Source of the DNA: an uncultured Oscillospiraceae bacterium
GTDB taxonomy: Bacteria > Bacillota > Clostridia > Oscillospirales > Acutalibacteraceae
Reading direction: 5' to 3'
Assembly: GCA_959601025.1 (NCBI GenBank)
Contig: CAUGOD010000002.1
Span: 62,001-126,000 of the forward strand
DNA: 64,000 nucleotides
The notes under the pieces are model-generated. The model ran no database searches and had not been told where the DNA came from. It saw only the letters and a list, made by a program, of their open reading frames with translations. This document shows positions 36,749 to 45,734 of the stretch, in pieces. The number at the start of each line of letters is the position of its first letter. The stretch's first letter is position 1. Both the position numbers and the translations under genes were made by a program.

Positions 36749-37711
36749 ATGAATTTCCACGGTAAGGATATCAAAATCTTTTCGGCGAATTCCCATCCGC
36801 AGCTGGCCCGCCAGATCGCGGAACGGCTGGGGCTCCCGCTCGGCCGGTCGGAGGTAAAAACCTTCAGCGACGGAGAAATCGCCGTCTCGATCAATGAGTC
36901 GGTGCGGGGCTCGGACGTGTTTGTGGTGCAGTCCACCTGCGCGCCGGTGAACGACCATCTGATGGAGCTGCTGATTATGATGGACGCCTTCAAGCGGGCG
37001 TCGGCGGCCCGGATCACGGCGGTCATCCCCTATTTCGGCTACGCGCGGCAAGACCGCAAGGCCAGGGCGCGGGACCCGATTTCCGCCAAGCTGGTGGCTG
37101 ACCTGCTCACCACGGCCGGGGCCGACCGGGTGCTGACCATGGACCTTCACGCTTCCCAGATTCAGGGCTTTTTTAACATCCCTGTCGACCATCTGGTCGG
37201 CGCGCCCATCCTGGCAAATTATTTCCGCGAATTCATCGCGCAGAACGGCGGCAGCGAGGAATTCGTGGTGGTGTCCCCCGACCTGGGGTCGGTGACCCGG
37301 GCGCGGAATTTCGCCGCCCGGCTGGACTGCCCGATCGCGATCGTGGACAAGCGCCGCCAGCGCGCTAACGTCTCCGAGGTGATGAACATCATCGGTGAGG
37401 TGCGGGGGAAAACCGTGCTTCTGCTGGACGATATGATCGACACCGCCGGCACGCTCTGCAATGCCGCGGCCGCGGTGATGGAGCGAGGCGCGAAGCGGGT
37501 GCTCGCTGCGGCGACCCATGCCGTGCTGTCGGGGCCGGCGATCGACCGGCTGCGGGACAGCGCGATTGACGCCGTTGTGCTGCTGGATACCATCGCCCTC
37601 CCGCCGGAAAAGCGGCTGGATAAGTTTATAACCCTGCCGGTTGCTCCGGTGTTTTCCGAGGCGATTGAGCGGATTTATGAGGATAAGCCGGTTTCGATTA
37701 TGTTCGTCTGA
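36749..37711 (+). CDS. prs: Ribose-phosphate pyrophosphokinase
   Basis: 320 residues. It makes PRPP from ribose-5-phosphate and ATP for nucleotide, His and Trp synthesis. Motifs: FSANSHPQLA at the N-terminus, GEIAVSINESVRG, the flexible-loop/ATP segment IPYFGYARQDRK, HASQIQGFF and the PRPP-binding loop VLLLDDMIDTAGT. AAGGAGG precedes the ATG. It is followed after 64 bases by pth, the usual prs-pth-mfd order of Firmicutes. Confidence 0.97.
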   Translation: MNFHGKDIKIFSANSHPQLARQIAERLGLPLGRSEVKTFSDGEIAVSINESVRGSDVFVVQSTCAPVNDHLMELLIMMDAFKRASAARITAVIPYFGYARQDRKARARDPISAKLVADLLTTAGADRVLTMDLHASQIQGFFNIPVDHLVGAPILANYFREFIAQNGGSEEFVVVSPDLGSVTRARNFAARLDCPIAIVDKRRQRANVSEVMNIIGEVRGKTVLLLDDMIDTAGTLCNAAAAVMERGAKRVLAAATHAVLSGPAIDRLRDSAIDAVVLLDTIALPPEKRLDKFITLPVAPVFSEAIERIYEDKPVSIMFV

Positions 37712-37775
37712 GACGGAGAACCGATTTTTCCGGTTTTTTCAGTTTTTGATATCATAGGCTAAAGGAGAACCACCG

Positions 37776-38375
37776 ATGTTTTTTCGCAAAGCCAAGCCGG
37801 CGGGACCGGTTGATTTTCTGATTGTCGGGCTGGGGAATCCCGGCAAAAAATATGAAGGAACCCGGCATAACGCCGGGTTTGTCGCTTTGGAAGCGCTGGC
37901 GCGGAAGCTGGACGTCCGGGTAAACAAATCCAAGTATAAGTCGCTGATTGCCGAGACTGTGATCGGAGAGAAGCGGGTGCTGCTGATGATGCCCCAAACG
38001 CTGATGAACCTCAGCGGCGAAGCGGTGACCGAGGCGATGCGGTTTTATAAGCTGAAGCCGGAGCAGGTGCTGGTGATGCTGGACGATATCACCCTGCCGG
38101 TCGGCGTGCTTCGCATCCGGCGGAAGGGGAGTGACGGCGGACAGCGGGGGATGCGGAGCATCATTACCCTGTCGGGCAGCGAGCAGTTTCCCCGGATCAA
38201 GATTGGGGTGGGCCAGAAGCCTCGCCCCGATTACGACCTGGCGGCCTGGGTGCTTTCCAAATTCACCGGGGAGGAAGCGACGAAGATTCAGGAAGCGGCG
38301 GACAAGGCGGCGGAGGCGGCCTGCCGGATCGTGGAAGGCGATCTGGACGGCGCGATGAACGCCTATTCCCGTTAA
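37776..38375 (+). CDS. pth: Peptidyl-tRNA hydrolase with altered active-site positions
   Basis: 199 residues, normal length. It recycles peptidyl-tRNA dropped from ribosomes. Conserved catalytic elements are present: Asn21 and His31 (GLGNPGKKYEGTRHNAGF, residues 18-35), Asn78 in PQTLMNLSG and Asp103 in MLDDITLP. The segment that normally reads GGHNG (His113-Asn114 in E. coli numbering) reads GGQRG here, with Gln123 and Arg124 replacing both residues. Whether this is lineage-typical cannot be judged without an alignment. It has a GAP-like start FFRKAKPAGPVDFL, slightly longer than usual. The stop codon lies in the first unit of a 21-base tandem repeat. Confidence 0.93.
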   Translation: MFFRKAKPAGPVDFLIVGLGNPGKKYEGTRHNAGFVALEALARKLDVRVNKSKYKSLIAETVIGEKRVLLMMPQTLMNLSGEAVTEAMRFYKLKPEQVLVMLDDITLPVGVLRIRRKGSDGGQRGMRSIITLSGSEQFPRIKIGVGQKPRPDYDLAAWVLSKFTGEEATKIQEAADKAAEAACRIVEGDLDGAMNAYSR

Positions 38376-38425
38376 GACGGGGACTATTCCCGCTGAGGCG
38401 GGGACTATTCCCGTTAAGACGGGGA
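38363..38425. repeat. Three 21-bp tandem repeats spanning the pth stop codon
   Basis: Units at 38363-38383, 38384-38404 and 38405-38425 share CTATTCCCG-T/C-TAAGACGGGGA; the middle copy has three changes. Each unit folds into a CCCGT/ACGGG hairpin with a TAAG loop. Because 21 is a multiple of three, each copy has an in-frame stop (TAA, TGA, TAA) in the pth frame. Confidence 0.85.
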
Positions 38426-38698
38426 AACCCAACCGCTTCGCCGGAAATCGGTTATTTTCGCACGGATTTCCGTATATAGTTTAATACAAGTGGAAGGGGC
38501 CGGTGGTGATCGGCTCATGGCGGGGACCGGCCCGCCGCAGCAATACAGGCGGAGAGGGGATGACGGCCCTCCCCGCCTTTCGGCGTGGGCCGGCTGAGTA
38601 TAATCCGCATAACAGCGTTTCCGTAAATTCTTTGAAATATGGTTTATGCCCCGTTTTCAGGCATACGACCCGTAAAGGAAAGAGAGTGACTAGTTACT
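38426..38698 (+). other. pth-mfd spacer with hairpins and a possible -10 element
   Basis: No gene is seen. CGGAAATC (38442-38449) pairs with GATTTCCG (38465-38472). GGGCCGGT and ACCGGCCC arms follow around 38498-38531. TATAAT occurs at 38599-38604 but without a good -35, so an mfd promoter is possible but weak. Confidence 0.35.
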
Positions 38699-41600
38699 AT
38701 GGGAGTATTTGACCGTGGACTGGCCGGCCTGCCCGCCTACGGCGCGCTGAGCGCGGACATCCAGGCGGGGCGGCTGCCCGCCGCCGTGACCGGGCTGGGG
38801 CATATCCATAAGGTGCATTTTCTCTATTCTCTCTGCGTATCCCTGGGCCGCCGGGCGGTGCTGCTTGTGGCGGACGAGGGGGAGGCTTCCCGCGTATGCG
38901 AGGACCTGGCCGCGTTCGGGGCTCACCCTCTTTTTCTGCCGGCGAGGGACCTGTCCCTCCGCCGGGTGGAGTCCACCTCCCGGGAATACGAGCAGATGCG
39001 GCTGGGAACGCTGGCGAAGATGGCGGCGGGGGACTACGATATCGCGGTCGCCTGCGTGGACGCGGCGGTCCAGTTCACACTGCCTCCCGCCGTGCTGCTG
39101 ACCCGGACGCTTACCCTCCGGGCGGGTCTGACGGCGCCGGTGCCGAACCTCCCGGCGGCGTTCACCGCCGCGGGGTATGAGCGATGCGATCAGATCGAAG
39201 GGCCCGGCCAGTTTGCCGTGCGGGGCGGCATCCTGGACGTATATCCCGCCGACTGCCCCGCCCCCGTTCGGATCGAGTTGTGGGGGGATACGGTGGATAC
39301 GCTGTCTTTTTTTGACCTGCTGTCCCAGCGCCGGACCGAGTCGCTGGAGGCGGTCTCCATCCCCCCTGCCGCCGAGATTATGTACGACGATCCGCAGGCT
39401 CTCGCGGAAAGGATCGAAGCGCTCGCCGCCGGACTGCGGGGAAAGAACGCCGCGGCGGCGAAGGAAAACCTGCTTGCGGATGCCGAACGGCTCCGGGGCG
39501 GCGGTCAGCCTGCTTCCTTTGATAAGTACATCCCCCTGATTTATGAAAAGCCGGCCACCCTGTTTGATTACGCGGACGGGGCGATCCTCTTTGTCTCCGA
39601 AATGGCCAAGGTGCGGGAGCGGCTGCGCACTTCTCAGTGGCAGCTGCAGGAGGACGTCAAGACCCTGCTGGCGGAGGGCCAGCTTTGCCGCGGCCTGACC
39701 GACTACGCGCTGGACGAGGTCGGCGTACTGGCGGAGCTGGAACGGCGGGGCGCGGTGCTCTTCGATACCTTTGCCCGGTCGGGCAGCGAGATTCGGATTA
39801 ACGGATTGTATAATATAAACGCGAGACAACTGCCGGTATGGTCCGGTGGGCTGGAGCTGCTGACGGAGGATCTGCGGGATATTCTCCACCGCGGGATGGC
39901 CTGCGTGGTGCTGGCCGGGTCGGAGACGAAGAATGCGGAAACGCTGGCCGCCGACCTTACCAAGCAGGGCATTCCCGCCCTGTATGCCCCCGCCCCCGAA
40001 GCGCCGGTGAAAAACCGGGTGCTGGTGATCCGGGGCGGGCTTTCCGCCGGCATGGAATATCCGGACGCGGGACTGGCGGTTATCACCCACGGACGGATAG
40101 CCGGCGGACGGCAGAAGCTCCGACGGCCCAAGAGGGATAAGGCGGCGGAGATCCACTCCCTGTCCGAGCTGACGCCGGGGGATTATATTGTTCACGCCGC
40201 CCACGGCATCGGCTTGTATCAGGGCATCCATCAGCTCGAGGTACAGGGGGTGGTGAAGGACTACCTAAAGCTCCAATACGACAAGGGAGACACCCTGTAT
40301 GTGCCGGTCACTCAGCTCGACCTGGTGTCCAAATATATCGGCACCAAGGACGAGGTGAAGGTGAAGCTCCACCGTCTTGGCGGGCAGGAATGGCAGAAAA
40401 CCAAATCCCGCGTCCGTGCGGCGGTGAAGGATATCGCAAAGCAGCTGATCGCCCTGTATGCCCAGCGAATGGCGACCCCCGGCTTCGCCTTCGATCCGGA
40501 CGGGGAATGGCAGTACGATTTCGAGCGGCGGTTCGAATACGAGGAAACCGACGACCAGCTCCGCTGTGCGGAGGAGATCAAGGCGGATATGGAGCGTGCC
40601 GTTCCGATGGACCGGCTGCTCTGCGGAGATGTGGGCTTCGGGAAAACCGAGGTCGCGCTCCGGGCTGCATTCAAGTGCGTGACCCAGGGGAAGCAGTGCG
40701 CGGTGCTGGTACCGACCACCATCCTGGCGTTCCAGCATTACAACACCATTATTAAGCGGTTTGAGGGCTTCCCCGTGCAGGTGGATATGCTTTCCCGCTT
40801 CCGCACGTCAAAACAGCAGGAGGAGACCATCCGCAAGCTTCGCCGGGGGGAGGTGGATATCCTGGTCGGCACCCACCGGATGCTTTCGAAGGACGTGCAG
40901 TTTCATAATCTCGGACTGATGATCGTGGACGAGGAACAGCGCTTCGGTGTGGCCCAGAAGGAGCGGCTGAAGGAGATCAGCCCCCATGTGGATGTGCTCA
41001 CCCTTTCCGCCACCCCGATTCCCCGGACGCTGAACATGGCGATGAGCGGTATCCGGGACATGTCGGTGATCGAGGAGGCGCCGCAGGACCGCCGTCCCGT
41101 CCAGACCTATGTGCTGGAGCACGACAACGGCATCCTTACCGACGCGATCCGGCGGGAGCTCCGCCGGGGAGGGCAGGTGTATTATCTCCACAACCGGGTG
41201 GAAACCATCGAACGCTGCGCTGCCGGCATCCAGATGCGGATTCCCGAGGCGCGGGTGGGTTTTGCCCATGGAAAAATGACCGAGGAGCAGCTTTCCGACA
41301 TCTGGCGGCAGTTGCTGGAGCATGAGATCGACGTGCTGGTCTGCACCACGATTATTGAAACCGGGGTGGACGTGCCCAACGCGAATACCCTGATTATCGA
41401 AAATGCCGATCGCTTTGGGCTGTCCCAGCTCCACCAGCTGCGGGGACGGGTGGGCCGTTCGGCCCGCCGCGCCTTTGCCTATCTCACCTTTGTACGGGGG
41501 AAGGTGCTCAGCGACGTGGCATCCAAGCGTCTGGAGGCGATCCGGGAGTTCACCGAATTCGGCGCTGGCTTTAAGATCGCCATGCGGGATATGGAAATTC

Positions 41601-42205
41601 GGGGCGCGGGCAACCTGCTCGGCGCGCAGCAGCACGGGCATATGGAGGCGGTCGGGTACGAGATGTACCTCCGCCTGCTCGGCGAGGCGGTAAACGAGGA
41701 GAAGGGTCTCCCCGGCGCAAACCGCGAGGCGGAATGCCTGATCGACCTGCAGGTTTCCGCCCATATTCCCGAAAGCTACATTTCCACCAACGCCCAAAGG
41801 CTGGACGTGTACCGCCGCATTGCGGATATCCGTACCCACGAGGATTCCCTCGACGTGTACGACGAGCTGATCGACCGCTTCGGCGAGCCGCCGGAGGCGG
41901 TGCAGGGACTGATCGACGTGGCCCTCCTGCGCAATATGGCGGCCGATGTGGGAATTTACGAGGTTAAACAACAGCAGGACAGCCTGCTGCTCTATCAGCG
42001 GAAGCTGAATATGGAAACCGGGTCCAGAATGTCCGCCGCCCTCAAGGGACGGGTGATGATCAGCGCCGGAGCCAAGCCCTATTTCGCGGTAAAAATCAAA
42101 CCGGGGCTGACCCCGCTCGACACCCTGCGGGAAGCGCTGGAAGCCGTCCGGCCGGAGGAACCCGAAGAGACGAAACAGGGCGGGCTGAAAATACAAAAAG
42201 TATAA
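38699..42205 (+). CDS. mfd: Transcription-repair coupling factor
   Basis: 1168 residues, full length. It displaces stalled RNA polymerase and recruits UvrA. Domains in order: UvrB-like damage module (~1-340, FAVRGGILDVYP), the CarD-like RNA polymerase-interacting domain (~480-545, ELTPGDYIVHAAHGIGLYQG), the RecG-like helicase with Walker A LCGDVGFGKTEVAL near residue 640 and DEEQRFGV (motif II), the second helicase lobe (HGKMTEEQL, RGRVGRS) and a C-terminal UvrA-occluding domain. The preceding codon but three is a stop, so ATG 38699 is the first start; its SD (GGAAAGAGAG) is distant. Confidence 0.97.
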   Translation: MGVFDRGLAGLPAYGALSADIQAGRLPAAVTGLGHIHKVHFLYSLCVSLGRRAVLLVADEGEASRVCEDLAAFGAHPLFLPARDLSLRRVESTSREYEQMRLGTLAKMAAGDYDIAVACVDAAVQFTLPPAVLLTRTLTLRAGLTAPVPNLPAAFTAAGYERCDQIEGPGQFAVRGGILDVYPADCPAPVRIELWGDTVDTLSFFDLLSQRRTESLEAVSIPPAAEIMYDDPQALAERIEALAAGLRGKNAAAAKENLLADAERLRGGGQPASFDKYIPLIYEKPATLFDYADGAILFVSEMAKVRERLRTSQWQLQEDVKTLLAEGQLCRGLTDYALDEVGVLAELERRGAVLFDTFARSGSEIRINGLYNINARQLPVWSGGLELLTEDLRDILHRGMACVVLAGSETKNAETLAADLTKQGIPALYAPAPEAPVKNRVLVIRGGLSAGMEYPDAGLAVITHGRIAGGRQKLRRPKRDKAAEIHSLSELTPGDYIVHAAHGIGLYQGIHQLEVQGVVKDYLKLQYDKGDTLYVPVTQLDLVSKYIGTKDEVKVKLHRLGGQEWQKTKSRVRAAVKDIAKQLIALYAQRMATPGFAFDPDGEWQYDFERRFEYEETDDQLRCAEEIKADMERAVPMDRLLCGDVGFGKTEVALRAAFKCVTQGKQCAVLVPTTILAFQHYNTIIKRFEGFPVQVDMLSRFRTSKQQEETIRKLRRGEVDILVGTHRMLSKDVQFHNLGLMIVDEEQRFGVAQKERLKEISPHVDVLTLSATPIPRTLNMAMSGIRDMSVIEEAPQDRRPVQTYVLEHDNGILTDAIRRELRRGGQVYYLHNRVETIERCAAGIQMRIPEARVGFAHGKMTEEQLSDIWRQLLEHEIDVLVCTTIIETGVDVPNANTLIIENADRFGLSQLHQLRGRVGRSARRAFAYLTFVRGKVLSDVASKRLEAIREFTEFGAGFKIAMRDMEIRGAGNLLGAQQHGHMEAVGYEMYLRLLGEAVNEEKGLPGANREAECLIDLQVSAHIPESYISTNAQRLDVYRRIADIRTHEDSLDVYDELIDRFGEPPEAVQGLIDVALLRNMAADVGIYEVKQQQDSLLLYQRKLNMETGSRMSAALKGRVMISAGAKPYFAVKIKPGLTPLDTLREALEAVRPEEPEETKQGGLKIQKV

Positions 42206-42215
42206 AACATAAAAT

Positions 42216-42262
42216 AAAATCCTCTATGATAAGGCGGATTTCGCCTTATCATAGAGGATTTT
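42216..42262. terminator. Strong bidirectional terminator after mfd
   Basis: A perfect 21-bp stem (42216-42236 with 42242-42262) has a five-base loop. A-rich on the left and TTTT at the right end, it serves mfd on the plus strand and possibly the flavin-reductase gene on the minus strand. Confidence 0.93.
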
Positions 42263-42439
42263 CGCTATGTTGCCTGCGAAATTGAGCGCTTTTCCACAGC
42301 AGGACACAGGGAGAAGAGGGAAGAAAAGGGCGGCTTTGCGGCCCGCAGGGCGGCAAAATGCGGGGCACAATCAATGGCCCGCAAGCGTTTTCTCCAGGGG
42401 AAGCTGACAAATATCTTATTTTGCAGCTCCCTCTATCCC

Positions 42440-42946
42440 CTATTCCGCTTTCAAAACCTTAACGATTTCCCCGACGTACATACGGTGGAAATCCCCGTTC
42501 TGATAGGTGCTCATCATGGTCGGATCAAGGAAATGCGCCGACTCCAGATCCTGATAATACATTTTGCGGCAAACAAGCGTCAGCTTGGATTCCGCAAAGT
42601 AGGGTGCGGGCGCGTCGAACACCGGGGTCAAGCCCGCAGCGGCGACCTTGTCGGTATCCCGGCCGGAATGCGCGCCGCAGAACTGCAGGGGGCGGCGGTT
42701 TCCGTCGTCAAAAAAGGACAGGGAATAATAATTCTCCTTTTCGAGGAACTCGTAGGTATAGCGGGAGGGACGGACAAAAATAAAGCTGACGTTCGCATTC
42801 CACAGCACGCCGAGGCCGCCCCAACTTGCCGTCATGGTGTTGAAGCCCTTCTGCTTCCCGGCGGTAATCAGCATCCAGTCCCGTCCGATCTGACGGAAGA
42901 CATTGTCGGAAAGCTCCAGCGGGTCGATCTCAAAAAATTTTCGCAT
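42440..42946 (-). CDS. Flavin reductase-like (FMN-binding split barrel) protein
   Basis: 168 residues. A flavin reductase-like split-barrel fold is indicated by DWMLITAGKQKGFNTMTASWGGLGVLWN near the N-terminus (FMN phosphate/isoalloxazine region), FVRPSRYTYEFLE and FCGAHSGRDTDK. Relatives bind FMN and reduce flavins or unknown substrates in anaerobes. AAGGGGG precedes the ATG at 42946. A minus-strand TATAAT is at 43024-43029 but has no clear -35. It is a single gene with no obvious functional neighbours. Confidence 0.85.
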   Translation of the reverse strand: MRKFFEIDPLELSDNVFRQIGRDWMLITAGKQKGFNTMTASWGGLGVLWNANVSFIFVRPSRYTYEFLEKENYYSLSFFDDGNRRPLQFCGAHSGRDTDKVAAAGLTPVFDAPAPYFAESKLTLVCRKMYYQDLESAHFLDPTMMSTYQNGDFHRMYVGEIVKVLKAE

Positions 42947-43160
42947 GAAAAGAACCCCCTTAAAAAATAACATTCGCCGCCCAGCACGGCCGGTACTATG
43001 CCAGCGCTGACCAGCGGCGCGAAATTATATATCATTGTACCCGATTTGGCGGGAGAAAGAAAGGGTTTCCGGCATTTTTGTACCGGCCGGAAAGAAAATC
43101 CGTAAAAGGACGAGGGATTTTCTGCTATCCATCATGTTTTCGCTGCTTTTTGCCGGAGGG

Positions 43161-43304
43161 TATGGTATAATGTCGGCAAGGAGAAATGACAACGGCATTT
43201 CTCAGTAGCGCCGCAAGCAAACGCCGGCAGAGAATCTGGTTGGGCGGCGCTATGGTATCATGTCGTTTGGGAGAAATGCGGGAGCATTTCTCGATTGCGC
43301 CGCC
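43161..43304 (+). repeat. Duplicated 54-base promoter/hairpin unit
   Basis: Copy 1 at 43161-43214 and copy 2 at 43251-43304 share the order TATGGTAT-A/C-ATGTCG, then GAGAAATG ... CATTTCTC (an 8-9 bp hairpin), then GCGCCGC. Copy 1 contains an extended -10 (TGGTATAAT, 43163-43171); in copy 2 the -10 is changed to TATCAT. The hairpin arms are conserved while the loops differ (ACAACGG versus GGGA), so the RNA fold seems to be kept. Confidence 0.7.
43163..43171 (+). promoter_or_regulatory. Extended -10 promoter upstream of the TIM-barrel gene
   Basis: TGG-TATAAT forms an extended -10 about 260 bases before the gene at 43429, with no good -35. The rest of the 482-base spacer 42947-43428 holds the duplicated hairpins and no gene. 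Confidence 0.5.
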
Positions 43305-43428
43305 GGGAGAGGCCGGTACAGAACCCGGCCGGGCGGCGCGTATAATAGAAAAGGAAAAACGGCGAATGCGGACGGCTTGCAGTCCCTCGCCACAGGAGGA
43401 GGGGAAGGACCTGGACGGACAGGATACG

Positions 43429-44115
43429 TTGAAAAGAGTAAGTACCGGTAGCGTTCCGGAATTTCAGGGGAACCTGCGCAGCTTTATGCTCCATGTCCCC
43501 GAAGAAATCCGGGAATGCTCGGGAATCCGGGTGTTCGGAAAAACCATCCGTTCACTGGCGTTTACCACCGACGCGGCGATTATCCGCAACTGCAACGCGG
43601 ACGCGGTTATCGCGGTATATCCCTTTACCCCGCAGCCGCTGATTACCCAGGCGGTAATGACGGCGGCGGATATGCCGGTTTTCGCGGGGATTGGCGGTGG
43701 ATTGACTCAGGGGATGCGGGTAATCGACCTCGCGCTCCATGCCGAATTTCAGGGAGCGATCGGGGTGGTGGTGAACGCACCGACCAAAAATGAAACGGTG
43801 CGGGAGCTGGTGAAACGTATAGATATCCCGGTGGTGGTGACAGTGGCCTCTTTCCGGGACGACGTAGCGGCCCGGGTGGAGGCCGGCGTGCGGATCATCA
43901 ATGTCTCCGCTGCCGCAGAAACCGCGAGGGTCGTACAATCCATCCGGGAACGGTTCCCGGACCTCGCAATCATCGCGACCGGCGGCCCGACGAAGGAAAG
44001 CATCCGGGAAACGATCCGTGCAGGGGCGAATGCGATCACCTGGACGCCGCCGTCCAGCGGGCAGGTGTTCCGGGACATTATGCAGGCTTATCGCGAGGGA
44101 AAGCCCCATCCATAA
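43429..44115 (+). CDS. Conserved Clostridial TIM-barrel protein (annotated hydrolase in relatives)
   Basis: 228 residues from a TTG start with ACAGGA five bases upstream; the frame is open back to 43186, but the extra residues are not conserved-looking. The core has strand-end motifs of a phosphate-binding TIM barrel: AIIRNCNADAVIAVYPFTPQP, AGIGGGLTQG, LHAEFQGAIGVVVNAPT, IIATGGPTKESI and AITWTPPSS. Near-identical proteins are widespread in Clostridia under the loose label hydrolase (established knowledge); no reaction is proven to my knowledge. It is preceded by a duplicated promoter-hairpin region. Its stop codon directly abuts the stop of the M14 peptidase on the other strand. Confidence 0.75.
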   Translation: MKRVSTGSVPEFQGNLRSFMLHVPEEIRECSGIRVFGKTIRSLAFTTDAAIIRNCNADAVIAVYPFTPQPLITQAVMTAADMPVFAGIGGGLTQGMRVIDLALHAEFQGAIGVVVNAPTKNETVRELVKRIDIPVVVTVASFRDDVAARVEAGVRIINVSAAAETARVVQSIRERFPDLAIIATGGPTKESIRETIRAGANAITWTPPSSGQVFRDIMQAYREGKPHP

Positions 44116-45018
44116 TCACATCAACGCGGCGAGCAGCAGCATCTCCTGCGCCTTTTCGTAAACCGGATTGAGGTCGGAGGCTGGCAGGGGATTCACTCCT
44201 CGTCCCAGCTCAATGGTAAAGCCCGGCCGCCCGGTTTCCTGAATAAACCAGTCCTTGAAGCCCCCGTGGGAAGCCAGCCCCTCCGGGTCGGCGGCGGTAT
44301 AGCCGGAGGAGGCGGCCATGACCTCCGCCATCATGCGGGATCGGGCAGGGGTGCGCTCGCCGTACCGCCAGTAGATTTCCTCCCCCTGGGAATGAAGGGC
44401 GAGGACGTGGCGGAAGGGAACCCGGCGGCAGAGGCCGGTTAAGGCGCGGGTTTCCGGCTCGCTTTCCGGTTCCGGCCCGCCGTACTGCCGGGGAGCAGGG
44501 CCGTCGATGCCGCTTGCCCGTTCGATTTTTCGCAGCTCGGCCCAGCCCGCGTCGAAGTTGTGATTGAGGTCCACCCCGCGGGCATTGGCCTGCCAGCGTC
44601 CCGGTTCATTTCCGCCCAGCTCCCGTACCGCGCGGGCGCAGTGTCCGGCGGAGCCGGAGCCGTGGATGGCGATATCCACTCCATCCGGGTTCACCTGAGG
44701 GATAAAGATCAGGCTGCGGCCAGCCAACGCTTCATGGATATTTACATCCGCCACCGTCCTGTCCCGGACCAAAGCCTCACAGAGGTCCTCGCACAGGCGG
44801 AGGAGAACCAGAGACGTCAGCCATTCCTGCCCGTGAAAGGCGGCGGCGTACAGGATACGCTCCCGTCCGCTGCCGAGGATCATCCCCATGATTTCCCGCC
44901 CGAGGACGCTTTTTCCCACCGGGGCGGCCTCCAGAAAGGAGTAACGGCCCCGCAGGGCGGCGATCAAGCCCCGGACGGCGCCGCTGTCGGCTGGCTGCGG
45001 GGTGACGAGAGGTTCCAT
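44116..45018 (-). CDS. M14 family zinc carboxypeptidase
   Basis: 300 residues with no signal peptide. M14 features: HGQEWLTS (zinc His and Glu), FIPQVNPDGVD, NARGVDLNHNFD, the third zinc ligand in LALHSQGEEIYW and the catalytic Glu in FTIELGRG. Such cytoplasmic enzymes in Firmicutes often cleave gamma-D-glutamyl-diamino acid or other muropeptide bonds (family knowledge); the specificity here is unknown. GGATGATT lies before the ATG. It ends base-to-base against the convergent TIM-barrel gene. Confidence 0.88.
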   Translation of the reverse strand: MEPLVTPQPADSGAVRGLIAALRGRYSFLEAAPVGKSVLGREIMGMILGSGRERILYAAAFHGQEWLTSLVLLRLCEDLCEALVRDRTVADVNIHEALAGRSLIFIPQVNPDGVDIAIHGSGSAGHCARAVRELGGNEPGRWQANARGVDLNHNFDAGWAELRKIERASGIDGPAPRQYGGPEPESEPETRALTGLCRRVPFRHVLALHSQGEEIYWRYGERTPARSRMMAEVMAASSGYTAADPEGLASHGGFKDWFIQETGRPGFTIELGRGVNPLPASDLNPVYEKAQEMLLLAALM

Positions 45019-45144
45019 GGCATAATCATCCTTTCTTTTTTGCCGACCGGGAACGGCCGGAGTACAGCATTTCGGGCGTGTCCCGCCCGTTTCATCCGTA
45101 AAAGGCGCTATCTAAGCCATGTATATGAAGGAGACGAGCCGTTT

Positions 45145-45711
45145 ATGAACAACCCGACCGATTTGACCAGGCTGTCCGAAAAGACCCTGTCCCAGAGCCT
45201 CCGGTTTCAGGGCCGGATCATCAACCTGCGGGTGGATGAAGCGGAGCTGCCGAACGGGCAGACCGCCCTGCGGGAGGTGGTGGAGCATCCCGGCGGCGTG
45301 TGCATCGCCGCGCTGACCGATGAAGACGAGCTGCTTTTCGTGCGGCAGTTCCGGTATCCCTACGGCGAGGTGCTGGACGAGCTGCCGGCCGGCAAGCTCG
45401 AACGGGGAGAGGATCCGCTGGAGGCGGGAAAGCGGGAGCTTCAGGAGGAAACCGGCGCGTCGGCGGAGCGGTACGTTTCCCTCGGCAGGCTGTATCCCTC
45501 CCCCGGCTACTGCGGAGAGATCATCCACCTGTATCTCGCCACCGGGCTCACCTTCGGCGAAATGAATCCGGACGAGGACGAGTTCCTGGAGGCGGAGCGG
45601 GTGCCGCTGGAGGAGGCGGTCCGGCGGGTGATGGCGAACGAGCTGGCCGACGCCAAGACCCAGACGGCGGTGCTTAAGGTGTACCTGATGAAGCAGCGGG
45701 GGGAAATCTAA
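45145..45711 (+). CDS. Nudix hydrolase, ADP-ribose pyrophosphatase type
   Basis: 188 residues. The Nudix box is complete: G-K-L-E-R-G-E, then RELQEETGA. The preceding VRQFRYPYGEVLDELPAG and the following YPSPGYCGEIIHLYLA (Pro ~16 residues after the box) are characteristic of ADP-ribose pyrophosphatases. It hydrolyses ADP-ribose to AMP and ribose-5-phosphate (family knowledge). AAGGAGA ten bases before the ATG at 45145 sets the start; the same frame is open far upstream over the M14 gene by chance. Confidence 0.92.
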   Translation: MNNPTDLTRLSEKTLSQSLRFQGRIINLRVDEAELPNGQTALREVVEHPGGVCIAALTDEDELLFVRQFRYPYGEVLDELPAGKLERGEDPLEAGKRELQEETGASAERYVSLGRLYPSPGYCGEIIHLYLATGLTFGEMNPDEDEFLEAERVPLEEAVRRVMANELADAKTQTAVLKVYLMKQRGEI

Positions 45712-45734
45712 GCTTTTGTTGAAGGAAATAAATA

